A stretch of 64,000 nucleotides of DNA from Mesorhizobium ventifaucium (lineage in GTDB: Bacteria > Pseudomonadota > Alphaproteobacteria > Rhizobiales > Rhizobiaceae). The notes beneath the pieces are model-generated. The model worked only from the letters and a program-made list of their open reading frames with translations. It had not been told where the DNA came from and did no database searches. The translations under genes were made by a program, and so were the position numbers. The stretch covers positions 39,272-103,271 of the forward strand of contig NZ_CAKXZS010000011.1 in NCBI RefSeq assembly GCF_935822925.1. The letters run 5' to 3'. Shown piece by piece: positions 1-10,503 of the stretch (its first letter is position 1; each line of letters opens with the position of its first letter).

Positions 1-163
1 GATCGTTGAGGAGCCGGCGCAACCGGCCGAGCCCGTGACTGACGGCCGATGGCGTCAGATTAAGCCGGTCCGCCGCCCGGCCCACGTGGCCCTCTCCGAG
101 CACGGCCTCGAAGAGGACGAGGAGATTGAGATCGGTGCGCGAAAGATCAATGTCGTTCAGCAT
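1..163 (-). CDS. LysR-family transcriptional regulator, N-terminal part (cut by window edge)
   Basis: Read on the minus strand from the ATG at 163, the 54 visible residues begin MLNDIDLSRTDLNLLVLFEA and continue through a helix-turn-helix with AADRLNLTPSAVSHGLGRLR. This is the standard DNA-binding head of LysR regulators. The effector-binding domain lies outside the window. The gene is divergent from the small monooxygenase-like gene at 268, and LysR regulators often control a divergent neighbour, so that gene and the one at 632 are candidate targets (inference). The family assignment is firm; the effector is unknown. Confidence 0.85.
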   Translation of the reverse strand, partial: MLNDIDLSRTDLNLLVLFEAVLGEGHVGRAADRLNLTPSAVSHGLGRLRRLLND

Positions 164-267
164 ATTCCTGAAATCATATCATTGGCTTCATCAACATCAA
201 CATGCAATTTTACCGGCTGAACGGTGTATCGCTCTCGCACGAACGGAGCCTTGGGCGGGAAACAGCC

Positions 268-537
268 ATGTCGGTGATGATGATTTCCGAGGTCGGCGGA
301 CAGTCGCCGCAAGGGTATGACGGCATGCTCGCCCTCGTGGGTGATGCTTTGAGGCAGGCGCCGGGCTTCATCATGCACGTGTCGCACCCGGTGGCGGCCG
401 GCTGGCGGATCGTCGAGGTGTGGAATTCCCGGGAAGACGCGACGCGCTTCTTCGCTGCTCATATCGCGCCGGATCTGCCGGATGGCATCCGGCCGAAGCT
501 GTCCTTCCAGCCGCTGCACAGTCTGTTGAAGGCCTGA
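268..537 (+). CDS. Small antibiotic-biosynthesis-monooxygenase-like (dimeric alpha/beta barrel) protein
   Basis: The 89-residue protein has the pattern of ABM-type ferredoxin-fold proteins: an N-terminal beta strand (MSVMMISEVGG), a helix, then APGFIMHVSHPVAAGWRIVEVWNSREDATRF, where the WxxVEVWxSxEDA segment is typical, and a C-terminal strand. Such proteins act as small dimeric monooxygenases or sensors. The ATG at 268 was chosen because the family fold starts there; an upstream in-frame ATG at 202 would add 22 residues that do not resemble the family. It is divergent from the LysR gene. The substrate cannot be inferred. Confidence 0.6.
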   Translation: MSVMMISEVGGQSPQGYDGMLALVGDALRQAPGFIMHVSHPVAAGWRIVEVWNSREDATRFFAAHIAPDLPDGIRPKLSFQPLHSLLKA

Positions 538-631
538 CGGAAAGGCCGGCCGGTTGAAGGATGTGAGATCGCCTCGGCTCGACGGGCGGGCTGCGCCTGC
601 GAATCGGTTACAAACATAGGAGAAATTTCTC

Positions 632-1174
632 ATGCCAGTTTCACGACGTTCAGCACTCGCTGCAGCGGGCGCCGGTCTCGCGTCGCTTGGGATCACGAAA
701 GCTGCAAGCGACCCGGCCCTTGCCCGTCAGGTCTCCATCGCCGACGACGAGGTTGCCACGCTCGCCAGGCAGGCCGCCGAAGCCAACGCGGCGCTGATGC
801 GCGGCGACATCGCCCGATACCGTGCGTTGATCACGCTCACCGATGACTTCACGCTGATGTCGCCTTTCGGCGGAACGCCGACGCGCGGCGTGGACATGAC
901 GAGCGAACGCTGGGAGGCCATGGGGCGGTTCTTCAGGAACGGCACGCTGGAGCAAGAGCTCGTCCAAGCCTATGCCGCGGCCGACATGGTGGTTCTCGTG
1001 GTCATCGAGCGCGGCCGCGGCGAAGTCGGCGGTCTGCCGGCCCAGGACTGGCCGCTGCGCGTCACTTTGGTCTATCGCCGCGAAGGATCCGAATGGCGGC
1101 TCGCGCACCGTCACGCAGACCCGCTCGTCCGGGGTGTCAGCCTGGAGCAGGCGGCCGCACTGGCCCGCCGCTGA
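632..1174 (+). CDS. Tat-exported SnoaL/DUF4440-like (NTF2-fold) protein
   Basis: The 180-residue protein starts with a twin-arginine-like leader (MPVSRRSALAAAGAGLASLG) and continues as an NTF2-like domain: the helix EVATLARQAAEANAALMRGD, the strand DDFTLMSPFGGTPTRG, and WPLRVTLVYRREGSEWRLAHRHADP near the end, the usual DUF4440/SnoaL signature ending in WRLxHxHxD. A strong Shine-Dalgarno (AGGAG) lies about 8 bases before the ATG. It is probably exported to the periplasm. The 3' end overlaps the 3' end of secDF on the opposite strand by 38 bp. The enzymatic role is unknown. Confidence 0.65.
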   Translation: MPVSRRSALAAAGAGLASLGITKAASDPALARQVSIADDEVATLARQAAEANAALMRGDIARYRALITLTDDFTLMSPFGGTPTRGVDMTSERWEAMGRFFRNGTLEQELVQAYAAADMVVLVVIERGRGEVGGLPAQDWPLRVTLVYRREGSEWRLAHRHADPLVRGVSLEQAAALARR

Positions 1175-3722
1175 CGCTTGTGCCGAGCGGCTCTTTCGCC
1201 ACTGTGGCTTCCTCTTGGCTGAGGGCGCCCGGCCGGAGCTTGAACAGGATCAGCAGCGGCCCGGCGACGAAGATCGAGGAATAGGTCCCGGCGAGGATGC
1301 CGAAGATCATTGCCATCGTGAAGGACTGGATCACCTCGCCGCCCCAGATCGAAAGCGCCGCCAGCGCAAACAGCGTGGTCACGCCGGTCAGGACCGTTCG
1401 CGCCAGTGTCTGGTTCATCGACAGGTCGAGCAACTCGGCAATCGACATCCTTTTATAGCGGCGCAGATTCTCGCGGACCCGGTCATAGACGACAACCGTA
1501 TCGTTGATGGAATAGCCGACAATGGTCAGGATCGCGGCAATCGAGGTCAGATTGAACTCTATGCCGGCGACGACGTAGAAGCCGACCATCAGGATCACGT
1601 CGTGGAATGTCGAAATGATGGCGCCGAGCCCGAACTGCCACTCGAACCTGATCCAGATGTAGACGAGCATCGCCAGCAGCGAGGCGAGCACGCCCATTGT
1701 GCCGTTGAACGCGAGTTCGGAAGACACTGTCGGACCGACAACCTCGATACGGCGGAACTCGTAGTCGGTTTCGAGCGCGCTTCTTACCTTCTCAACGGCG
1801 GACTGTTCGGCAACGTCCCCGCCCCCCTGGGTGCCGATGCGGATCAGCACATCCCTGGTCGAGCCGAACTCCTGCACCTGCACCTCACCCAGTTCGAGAC
1901 CCGTCAGCCGCTCACGGATGGTGCCGATGTCGGCCTGCTGGCCCTTCGCCTGCACCTCGATGCTCGAGCCGCCGCGGAAGTCGATGCCGTAGTTCATGCC
2001 GACAGTGAAGAACAGCACGGCCGAAGCGATCGACAACAGCACGGACAGCGTGAAGGCGTATTTTCGGAATGCCATGAACGGCACGCGCGTGTCGTCGGGC
2101 ACCAGCCGCATGACACCGCTGGGCATGGTTTTCGGCCGCTGCCGGCGGAGCCAGAACGCGACCAGCCAGCGCGTCAGCGTGAACGCCGTGAATACGGTGG
2201 TGACGATGCCGATCGCGAGGGTGACGGCAAACCCCTTGATTGGCCCCGAGCCGAGGAAGAACAGGATGACGGCGGCAATCAGCGTCGTCACATTGGCGTC
2301 GACGACAGTCGCCAGCGCCTGTCTGAACCCGGAATCCATCGACTGCACGATCGAGCGCCCTTGGCGGTTCTCTTCGCGGACGCGCTCGAAGATGATGACG
2401 TTGGAATCGACCGCCATGCCCATCGTCAGCACGATGCCGGCGATACCAGGCAGCGTCAGCGTCGCCCCGAGCACGGACAGGATGGCGATGATCAGTGCGA
2501 CGTTGGCCAGCAGCGCGATATTCGCGATCAACCCCAGCCGCCCATAGGCGAACAGCATGAAGCCGACGACGAGGATCCCGGCGATGATCGCCGCGAACTG
2601 GCCCGCCTCGATCGAATCGCTGCCCAGGCTCGGACCGACGGTGCGCTCCTCGACGATGGTGAGGTCGGCAGGCAGTGCGCCGGCGCGCAGCAGGACCGCA
2701 AGGTCGTTCGCGCTCTCAACCGTGAAACTTCCGGATATCTGCCCGGTGCCGCCCAGGATCGGTTCGCGGATCTGAGGCGCGGAGATCACCTCGTTGTCGA
2801 GGATGATCGCAAACAAGCGCCCGACATTGGCCTGAGTAGCCTGACCGAAGCGGGTGGCGCCGCGGCTGTCGAAGCGAAACGAGACCACCGGCTCGTTGGT
2901 GCGCTGGTCGAATGTTGCCTGCGCATCGACAAGGTTTTCGCCGGAAACGATGATCCGGTTCTCGATCAGATGCGGAACCCGCGGCTCGTCCGTCGAATAC
3001 AACACCGTCGAGCCCGCCGGCGGGCGGCCGGAGATCGCCTCCTCGACCGGAATCGACTGGTCGACCATCTGGAAGGTCAGCTTCGCGGTCTGTCCGAGGA
3101 TATCCTTCAGCCGCTGCGGATCCTGCAGGCCCGGCACCTGGACCATGATGCGGTCCGATCCCTGGCGCTGGATGATCGGCTCGGTCGTGCCGAGTTCGTT
3201 GACTCGCCGGCTGACCACCTCGATCGATTGAGTCAGCGCCGCGGCGATCCGGTAGTCGATCCCGGCTTCGGTCAGCGTAAAGCGCAGCAGGCCCGGTTCC
3301 GGCTCGGCCATCTCCATCTCGGTTACCGAGCCGCTCATGAACATGCCGGTCGAGATCGGCTGCGTCAATCTTTCGAGCGCGCTCTTCGCAGCTTCGATCT
3401 GGCCTTGGTCGCGAATGCGGACCTGGATGGACTTGGCGGTGCCGGCAAGCCCGGTATAGCCGATCTGGGCATCGCGCAGTGATGTGCGGACCTCGTCTCG
3501 TGCCGATTCGAGGCGTTCGTTGGCAAGGTCCTGCCGATCGATCTGGAGCAGGATGTGCGAGCCGCCCTGCAGGTCGAGCCCCAGCGTCAGCTGCTGCTTT
3601 GGCAGCCAATTCGGCAGCGAGGCCAGAGTGGAGGCGGGAACCAAATTGGGAGCTGCGTAGAGGATGCCGGCCAGGACCGTCAGCCAGATGAGAATGGTCT
3701 TCCAGCGCGAAAAATGCAGCAT
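1137..3722 (-). CDS. secDF: SecDF, fused protein-export membrane protein
   Basis: The 861-residue protein joins SecD and SecF, which use the proton motive force to help SecYEG-SecA move proteins across the inner membrane. The SecD part carries one N-terminal transmembrane helix, the D1 signature LGLDLQGGSHILLQID near residue 48, the large periplasmic domain, and the membrane block with GMAVDSNVIIFERVREE. The SecF part begins near residue 545 with its own N-terminal helix and GIDFRGGSSIEVQ, and has the matching NDTVVVYDRVRENLR motif. Separate secD and secF genes are common in gammaproteobacteria; the fusion is known in several other lineages. Its stop lies inside the convergent gene ending at 1174. 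Confidence 0.95.
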   Translation of the reverse strand: MLHFSRWKTILIWLTVLAGILYAAPNLVPASTLASLPNWLPKQQLTLGLDLQGGSHILLQIDRQDLANERLESARDEVRTSLRDAQIGYTGLAGTAKSIQVRIRDQGQIEAAKSALERLTQPISTGMFMSGSVTEMEMAEPEPGLLRFTLTEAGIDYRIAAALTQSIEVVSRRVNELGTTEPIIQRQGSDRIMVQVPGLQDPQRLKDILGQTAKLTFQMVDQSIPVEEAISGRPPAGSTVLYSTDEPRVPHLIENRIIVSGENLVDAQATFDQRTNEPVVSFRFDSRGATRFGQATQANVGRLFAIILDNEVISAPQIREPILGGTGQISGSFTVESANDLAVLLRAGALPADLTIVEERTVGPSLGSDSIEAGQFAAIIAGILVVGFMLFAYGRLGLIANIALLANVALIIAILSVLGATLTLPGIAGIVLTMGMAVDSNVIIFERVREENRQGRSIVQSMDSGFRQALATVVDANVTTLIAAVILFFLGSGPIKGFAVTLAIGIVTTVFTAFTLTRWLVAFWLRRQRPKTMPSGVMRLVPDDTRVPFMAFRKYAFTLSVLLSIASAVLFFTVGMNYGIDFRGGSSIEVQAKGQQADIGTIRERLTGLELGEVQVQEFGSTRDVLIRIGTQGGGDVAEQSAVEKVRSALETDYEFRRIEVVGPTVSSELAFNGTMGVLASLLAMLVYIWIRFEWQFGLGAIISTFHDVILMVGFYVVAGIEFNLTSIAAILTIVGYSINDTVVVYDRVRENLRRYKRMSIAELLDLSMNQTLARTVLTGVTTLFALAALSIWGGEVIQSFTMAMIFGILAGTYSSIFVAGPLLILFKLRPGALSQEEATVAKEPLGTSVSGGPVRPPAPG

Positions 3723-3859
3723 GTTCTTGTCCGTTCAGCCCATATCGGGCGCAAACTGCCTCCGACAAGAGCTTTGGCGTTCCGATCGGCGAGCAACTCG
3801 TCGAACGGAACGCGATGTGAAAGTTTGGGGTTCGAGGGCCCGCGGTCGCGCGACCAGGT

Positions 3860-4276
3860 TCACGCCGTGAGAAGCGGAGGCGCGCGCGCATCAAAGGTGC
3901 GGATCGGCGACAGTTTTGGCTGGTTTTCAGAACCTACACCAAACGGTGCGGCTGACGCGGATTCGGGCGGCAGGCACCAATCCGGGATGATACAAAATGG
4001 CTTGCCATTTCCCGCAGTGACAGGCGTTCCCGTCTTGAAACGGGAAGTCTCAGCAGCAACACGGCGCGCAATGTCGCGTACGAGGAAAGTCGGGTGTGTG
4101 ACTGGCTCGGCTGCGCCGAGCCGCATTTGCTCCCTGGCCAGGTCGTGCGCGACCTGGTCGGCTGTTGCCGCAGGAATGGTCCAGATCAGAAAGAGCAATG
4201 AAGCCAGCAGCCGCAGACCAGCACCCAGGTTGAGCAGGACGCCGGCCCCAGCCCGTCCTCGGCCGCCTCGTCTCAT
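3860..4276 (-). CDS. Hypothetical small secreted protein (doubtful)
   Basis: This reading frame (138 residues from the ATG at 4276; an upstream in-frame ATG at 4309 adds 11) begins with a basic stretch and a hydrophobic run (LRLLASLLFLIWTIPAATADQ) that looks like a signal peptide with an AxA cleavage site. About 100 polar residues without recognisable motifs follow. It lies upstream of secDF on the same strand, 137 bp away. Third-position base preference is only moderately GC-biased compared with the neighbours. It could be a small periplasmic protein or a chance frame. Confidence 0.35.
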   Translation of the reverse strand: MRRGGRGRAGAGVLLNLGAGLRLLASLLFLIWTIPAATADQVAHDLAREQMRLGAAEPVTHPTFLVRDIARRVAAETSRFKTGTPVTAGNGKPFCIIPDWCLPPESASAAPFGVGSENQPKLSPIRTFDARAPPLLTA

Positions 4277-4744
4277 CCCATCGCTACGGCTTTCATACAC
4301 TGCGACCAATACGCTTTCGCCTTCGTTGCCTCAGTAAGCGGCGAGCCGCATTCTTGGTCTAACTATAGCACTCGCGTTGCAAATTGAAGCGCAGCTTTCA
4401 CGGGACCAGAAGGGTTGGCTCCAGAACCTGTTCTCAGCTATCCGAACTGGATATTCGTATACTCGATACCAGTATCCGCGAGGCTGCCTCCACAAGGAGC
4501 CTCATCTGCATGGCTTTGGCCACCTTCGTCCGGGACGTTTGCGCTGCAGGGCAAACGCTCCACAATCACGAAATATCAGACAAATCGGACTATTTACGAG
4601 CAGCCAATGAGTCTCTAGAGTTCGGATCGCGGCTGGGATGGCGCCGTTCTTTCGCTGCCAGCACCCTTGAGGAGGAGGGCGTCCAAGCCGCATTCGACAA
4701 AGTTCAGATCAGCGAAAATACTGAATCAAAATGGGAGGTTGAAC
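4277..4744. other. Intergenic region upstream of the first sugar ABC transporter
   Basis: No convincing gene is seen here; the frames present have no family resemblance and poor codon preference. It must hold the promoter for the binding-protein gene at 4745. An inverted repeat GATAC-CA-GTATC at 4465-4476 could be an operator half-site cluster. A strong Shine-Dalgarno (GGGAGG) lies just before the ATG at 4745. No regulator gene is adjacent, so the regulator is unknown. Confidence 0.4.
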
Positions 4745-5707
4745 ATGAAATCTGCGATACGAAATGCGTCCGTCGCCGCAGCGGCCTTGGCTCTCGGTCT
4801 GTCCTTCACGGCGATTGCCCGTGCCCAGGACAAACCGACGCTGGCCTTCGTCGTCAACGGCGCTTCCGATTTCTGGAAGGCGGCCGAAGCCGGCGTCAAG
4901 AAGGCCCAGGCCGAATTGCCCAACTACAATCTCGAGCTCAAATATCCGGAACAGTCGTCGGTCGCCATCCAGCAGCGGCTGATGGACGATCTGGTGACGG
5001 CCGGCGTCAAGGCGATCATGGTTTCGGCCGTCGATCCCAAGACCTCGACCGACGGACTCAACAAGATCGCCTCGGAGACGGCGCTGTTCACAACCGACAG
5101 CGACGCGCCGCAGACCAAGCGTATCGCCTATATCGGCTCGTCCAACATCGATGCCGGCAAGCAGGCGGCCGAGATCGCCAAGAAGGCGATGCCCGACGGC
5201 GGCAAATGCCTCGGCTTCGTCGGCCTGCTCGGCGCCGACAATGCCAAGGAGCGCATCGAAGGCATGAAGGAAGGCCTCGCCGGCACCAAGATCGAGCTGA
5301 TCGACGTGCGTGGTGACGACATCGACCAGGCCCGCGCCAAGAAGAATGTCGAGGACGCGCTGGTCGCCAGCCCCGACGTCACCTGCATGGTCGGCTTCTA
5401 TTCCTACAACACGCCGCGCATCTATGAAGCGCTGCGCGACGCCGGCAAGCTCGGCCAGATCACGGTCGTCGGCTTCGACGACGATCCGATCACGCTCGGC
5501 GGCGTCAAGGAAGGCACCGTTGCCGCCACCGTCGTGCAGCAGCCCTTCGAATGGGCCTACCAGGGCATGAAGCTGATGGCCGCCTATCTCGAGGGCGACA
5601 AATCGGGCATTCCGGAGAACGGCCTGATCATCATCCCGACCAAGATCATCGGCAAGGACGACGTCGACTCCTATGCCGCCAATCTGAAGGCGATGTCCGG
5701 CAATTAG
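4745..5707 (+). CDS. Sugar ABC transporter, periplasmic substrate-binding protein (ribose/RbsB type)
   Basis: The 320-residue protein has a signal peptide (MKSAIRNASVAAAALALG to ARAQ) followed by a type-I periplasmic binding protein of the RbsB family: KPTLAFVVNGASDFWKAAEAG at the first strand and helix, QRLMDDLVTAGVKAIMVSAVDP, and TVVGFDDDPITLGGVKEGTVAATVVQQP near the end. It would capture a sugar or polyol for the ATPase and permease encoded next. The start has a clear GGGAGG ribosome site. A GC-rich hairpin follows the stop (5724-5751), a common arrangement that keeps binding-protein mRNA more abundant. The sugar is unknown: no kinase or isomerase gene is adjacent. Confidence 0.9.
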   Translation: MKSAIRNASVAAAALALGLSFTAIARAQDKPTLAFVVNGASDFWKAAEAGVKKAQAELPNYNLELKYPEQSSVAIQQRLMDDLVTAGVKAIMVSAVDPKTSTDGLNKIASETALFTTDSDAPQTKRIAYIGSSNIDAGKQAAEIAKKAMPDGGKCLGFVGLLGADNAKERIEGMKEGLAGTKIELIDVRGDDIDQARAKKNVEDALVASPDVTCMVGFYSYNTPRIYEALRDAGKLGQITVVGFDDDPITLGGVKEGTVAATVVQQPFEWAYQGMKLMAAYLEGDKSGIPENGLIIIPTKIIGKDDVDSYAANLKAMSGN

Positions 5708-5723
5708 CACGAAAGCAGTTGTG

Positions 5724-5751
5724 CCGGCTCGAGGTTCGCTTCGGGCCGGCG
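5724..5751 (+). terminator. GC-rich hairpin after the binding-protein gene (partial terminator or mRNA stabiliser)
   Basis: GCCGGC and GCCGGC arms flank a loop of about 16 bases directly downstream of the binding-protein stop and before the ATPase gene. There is no T-tract, so full termination is unlikely. In ABC transporter operons such hairpins commonly give higher expression of the binding protein than of the membrane parts (inference). Confidence 0.4.
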
Positions 5752-5826
5752 GCTCGCATTGACGAACCCTGCAAGGGTCGTCAGTCTGCAGATGTGGCTA
5801 GAACGGCCCACCGGCTGCTGTCAGGC

Positions 5827-7374
<1,548 letters not shown>

Positions 7375-7397
7375 TTTGCGGGCATTGGGAGAAGACG

Positions 7398-8393
7398 ATG
7401 AGCAAGAAAGATCTCGGCCTGCTGATCCTGATCCTTGTGGTGGGAGCGGTGGTGGCGATCATCAACCCGCGCTTCCTGCTGCCGATCAACCTCGCCAACA
7501 CCTCGAACCTGATCGGGCTGTTCGGCATCCTGGCGATCGGCCAGGCCTTCGTCATCATCACCGGCGGCATCGAATTGTCGGTCGGCTCGGTGGTCGCGCT
7601 GCTCGGCGTCCTGTTCGTCGATTTCATCGCCACGCGCGGCATGGCATGGCCGGTCGCGCTGCCGCTGATCCTCGTGCTCGGCGGCATCATCGGGCTGGCA
7701 CATGGCTGGCTGATCACGCGGCTCAAATTGCAGCCTTTCGTGGTGACGCTGTGCGGCCTGTTGATCTATCGCGGCGTGGCGCGGTTCTACACAGCCGACG
7801 GCACGGCGGGCTTCGCCTTCGGGCAGAATTTCCCGGAGCTCGAGTTCCTGACCGCGGGGCGATCCTATGGCGTGCCGAACAGCTTTATCGCGCTGATCGT
7901 CATCGCCATCGTGATGTGGGTGGTGCTGCACCGTTCGGTGTTCGGCCGCTACCTCTACGCGATCGGCAAGAATGAGGAGGCGGCGAAATATTCGGGCATC
8001 CGCACCGGCCGCGTCGTCATGGCCGCCTATGTCATCTGCGGTGTGCTGACGGCGCTGTCGGCGATCTACTTCGCCATGTACACGCGCTCGATCTCGCCGG
8101 CCAGCCACGGCCAGTTCTACGAACTTTACGCCATTGCCGCGGCAGTGCTCGGCGGCTTCTCGCTGCGCGGCGGCGAGGGCTCGCTGATCGGCGTCATCCT
8201 CGGAACGGTCCTGCTGCAGGAACTGCAGAACCTCGTCAACCTGCTTGGCATCCCGTCCTCGCTGAATTTCGCGGTGATGGGCGGCGTGATCTTGATCGGC
8301 GTGCTGGTCGACCAGCAATGGGGCGTGTACCGGGAGCGGCGGCTGATGCTGGAGGCCACCCGCAGGGGCACGGCTGGTGCGGCCGCGGAGTAG
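7398..8393 (+). CDS. Sugar ABC transporter permease (RbsC type)
   Basis: The 331-residue membrane protein belongs to the branched/ribose-type permease family: hydrophobic helices from residue 6 on, the family motif FVIITGGIELSVGSVVAL, GRYLYAIGKNEEAAKYSGI in the cytoplasmic loop that touches the ATPase, and AAAVLGGFSLRGGEGSLIGVILG. A GGGAGAAG ribosome site precedes the ATG, 23 bp after the ATPase stop, so the three genes from 4745 form one operon. The C-terminal cytoplasmic tail is slightly long and basic. Confidence 0.92.
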   Translation: MSKKDLGLLILILVVGAVVAIINPRFLLPINLANTSNLIGLFGILAIGQAFVIITGGIELSVGSVVALLGVLFVDFIATRGMAWPVALPLILVLGGIIGLAHGWLITRLKLQPFVVTLCGLLIYRGVARFYTADGTAGFAFGQNFPELEFLTAGRSYGVPNSFIALIVIAIVMWVVLHRSVFGRYLYAIGKNEEAAKYSGIRTGRVVMAAYVICGVLTALSAIYFAMYTRSISPASHGQFYELYAIAAAVLGGFSLRGGEGSLIGVILGTVLLQELQNLVNLLGIPSSLNFAVMGGVILIGVLVDQQWGVYRERRLMLEATRRGTAGAAAE

Positions 8394-8431
8394 TGCTTCA
8401 CGAAGCTTGAGTCGGCGGGACAGCGCGGACA

Positions 8432-8605
8432 GCGCCCCCCTCTGTCCTGCCCTCTTTGCCAAGACTTGTCATCTCCCCCACAAGGGGGGAGATTGGCAGC
8501 TCTGCCGACGGCGCCTTTTCTTCAGCGTTGGAGTTTGGCGAAAGCCGATGCGACATCCAATCTCCCCCCAAGTGGGGGAGATGTCCGGCAGGACAGAGGG
8601 GGCGC
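8432..8605. repeat. MITE-like intergenic repeat with terminal inverted repeats, copy 1
   Basis: The element starts with GCGCCCCCTCTGTCCTGCC and ends with the near-exact reverse complement (GGCAGGACAGAGGGGGCGCG). Inside are two further palindromes, TCTCCCCCACAAGGGGGGAGA and TCTCCCCCCAAGTGGGGGAGA, and a central segment with GTTGGAGTTTGGCGAAA. The same architecture and central segment occur at 30638-30817. It contains no gene and lies at the convergent end of the transporter and phn genes, where it may act as a bidirectional terminator. Confidence 0.7.
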
Positions 8606-8654
8606 GAAGGATCGCTACAGATGAGTTCTGCCCCGCTCCATTCTTTGATCGATG

Positions 8655-9272
8655 TCAGGGTCGGTCCGAAAACGCCATCGCCTTGCGCAGCACTTCGATA
8701 AAGCGCTCGCCAGCCGCCTCGCGCGGGCCGCTATTGTCGATCGAGGTGACGCCTGGCCCCGACAACGCCACATTGGTGCTGCGCGCCAGCCGCGCCAGCA
8801 CTTCGCCACGCGACTCGCGGCCGCGCATCGCCAGCCGTTGCGCCAGAATCTGCGGCGATGCGGTGATCTCGACGACAGCCAGGTTGGCATAGCGATCACG
8901 CAGCGCCGGGATGATGGCGCGGGAGACATTGGCGATGGCGACGCGGCCATTGGCCACCGACCGGTCGACTTCAGCCGGGATGCCGTAGCGCAAGCCATGC
9001 GCCTCCCAGGAGATGGCGAAGGCGCCGTCCGCCTCGGCCTCGACGAAGGCCGCATCGGCCAGCGTGTCGTGATCCTCGCTCGTCGTGTCGCTCGGCCGGG
9101 TGATGACCCGGCGCACGAACTCCAGCCGGGTCTCGTCGGCAAACAGCGACCGGGCATAGCCGATCACCGTGTCCTTGCCGGCGCCGCTCGGCCCGACGAC
9201 GGCGACGAAGACGCCGTCGCGGATCGGAAACGCCGCGGCGGAAAATTCACGCTCGATCGACGCCGACACCAT
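8655..9272 (-). CDS. phnN: PhnN, ribose 1,5-bisphosphokinase
   Basis: The 205-residue P-loop protein (Walker A VVGPSGAGKDTVIG near residue 24) resembles guanylate kinase and matches PhnN, which phosphorylates ribose 1,5-bisphosphate to PRPP at the end of the C-P lyase pathway. Further matches are FVRRVITRPSDTTSEDHDTL and ISWEAHGLRYGIP. It may begin at ATG 9272, sharing one base with the phnM stop (TGATG), or at the GTG at 9275. The overlap shows translational coupling with phnM. The C-P lyase core genes are not in the window. Confidence 0.9.
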   Translation of the reverse strand: MVSASIEREFSAAAFPIRDGVFVAVVGPSGAGKDTVIGYARSLFADETRLEFVRRVITRPSDTTSEDHDTLADAAFVEAEADGAFAISWEAHGLRYGIPAEVDRSVANGRVAIANVSRAIIPALRDRYANLAVVEITASPQILAQRLAMRGRESRGEVLARLARSTNVALSGPGVTSIDNSGPREAAGERFIEVLRKAMAFSDRP

Positions 9273-10411
9273 CACGCGACCCGACGCCCCTGCCGCCAGA
9301 CCGTGCGGACAACCGGGACATGATCGTCAAGACGGACGCGAACCAGATCGGCGCGCCGGCCCTGCTCGATGACGCCACGGTCGGCGAGGCCGACCGCCTC
9401 GGCCGGGTTCTTCGAAACCATCGCCACCGCCTGCGGCAGGGAGATGCCGTCGACCACGTCGCCGAGGAAAAACGCCGACTGGATCAGGCTGAAGGGGATG
9501 TAGTCGGACGACAATATGTCGAGCAAGCCTTCGCCGGCGAGCGTCCGAGCCGAAACATTACCCGAATGCGACGCGCCTCGCATCACGTTCGGGGCGCCCA
9601 TCAGCACCCCGAGCCCTGCCGTCTTCGAAGCTTTGGCGGCCTCCTTGGTGGTCGGGAACTCGGCGACACGGACGCCTTGTTCGATCGCCTCGTCGACATG
9701 GCCGGTCGTGGCGTCGTCATGGCTGGCCAGCACGATGCCGCGCTGATGGCAGGCAGCAGCGATGAAGGCGCGGTTCGCCCCCGAATTCGTCGCCGACTCC
9801 GCCATCCGCTTCTCGCAGAATTGCTGGAATTCGCGGTCCGTCAGCTTCAGCTTGCGCTGGTAGTAATAGGCATAGGTTTCGAGATCGACGAACTGGCGCT
9901 GCCCAGGCGCATGGTCCATCAGCGACGCCAGCTTGATCCTGTCATCGCCGTCAAAATGCGCGAAGGCGGCGAGGCAATCCGGCGCCGAAACCTCGCAGCG
10001 CAGATGGATGAAATGGTCGGCCCGCAGCCGGTCCTGATGGACGCTGTCCTCGATCGCATCGGCCAGCTTGCGCATGTCGGCCGAATTCATGTCGGCATCG
10101 TCGTCCATGCCGACGCGCAAGGCGTCGAGCACGGTGGTGATGCCGGCCGTCGCCACCTGCGCGTCATGGGCGAGAACGGCGGCGATCGGGTTCCAGCGCA
10201 CCTTCGGTCGCGGTGCGTAGTGAGCCTCCAGGTGGTCGGTGTGAAGCTCGACCAGCCCGGGAATGATGAAATCGCCGCCCATGTCCTCGCCGCTCCGGGC
10301 GGCGCCGGCGTCGATCCCGGCGATCAAGCCGTCGCGCAGCACGATCGACCCTTCGACGATCTCGTCGGCAAGCACGATGCGGGCATTGTTGAGAACGGTC
10401 TCGACGGTCAT
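9272..10411 (-). CDS. phnM: PhnM, alpha-D-ribose 1-methylphosphonate 5-triphosphate diphosphatase
   Basis: The 379-residue amidohydrolase-fold enzyme removes pyrophosphate from ribose 1-phosphonate 5-triphosphate in the C-P lyase pathway. Visible landmarks are the metal-binding ELHTDHLEAHYAPRP near residue 55, the HDAQVATAGITTVLDAL segment, ASHDDATTGHVDEA, EFPTTKEAAKASKTAGLGVLMGAPNVMRGASHSGN, and the C-terminal DRGVIEQGRRADLVRV. Start at ATG 10411 (MTVETVLNNARIVLAD) matches the family N-terminus; the open frame continues upstream without resemblance. Coupled to phnN by a one-base overlap. Confidence 0.93.
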   Translation of the reverse strand: MTVETVLNNARIVLADEIVEGSIVLRDGLIAGIDAGAARSGEDMGGDFIIPGLVELHTDHLEAHYAPRPKVRWNPIAAVLAHDAQVATAGITTVLDALRVGMDDDADMNSADMRKLADAIEDSVHQDRLRADHFIHLRCEVSAPDCLAAFAHFDGDDRIKLASLMDHAPGQRQFVDLETYAYYYQRKLKLTDREFQQFCEKRMAESATNSGANRAFIAAACHQRGIVLASHDDATTGHVDEAIEQGVRVAEFPTTKEAAKASKTAGLGVLMGAPNVMRGASHSGNVSARTLAGEGLLDILSSDYIPFSLIQSAFFLGDVVDGISLPQAVAMVSKNPAEAVGLADRGVIEQGRRADLVRVRLDDHVPVVRTVWRQGRRVA

Positions 10412-10503
10412 TTCAGGCAGTCCTTGGAGCATTTTGCAGCCAATTGGAATCACCGATTGGGTGAATTGGCGTCGCACAAATACGGTTAAAACAAATAGCC
10501 ATT

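Noticed and set aside
972..3482. Very long open frame on the plus strand opposite secDF
   Set aside because: It is the antisense of secDF; the residue make-up (rich in Arg, Asp, His, Gln) is that of a mirror frame in high-GC DNA, and the secDF motifs on the minus strand are unmistakable.
4277..4744. tRNA or small RNA gene
   Set aside because: No cloverleaf or CCA end and no terminator pattern was seen on either strand.
4384..5316. Plus-strand frame overlapping the start of the first binding-protein gene
   Set aside because: Different frame from the RbsB-like protein; the C-terminal part is rich in Arg and Gln as expected for a shifted frame.
8432..8605. Possible CRISPR array
   Set aside because: There are inverted, not direct, repeats; no regularly spaced unique spacers and no cas genes.
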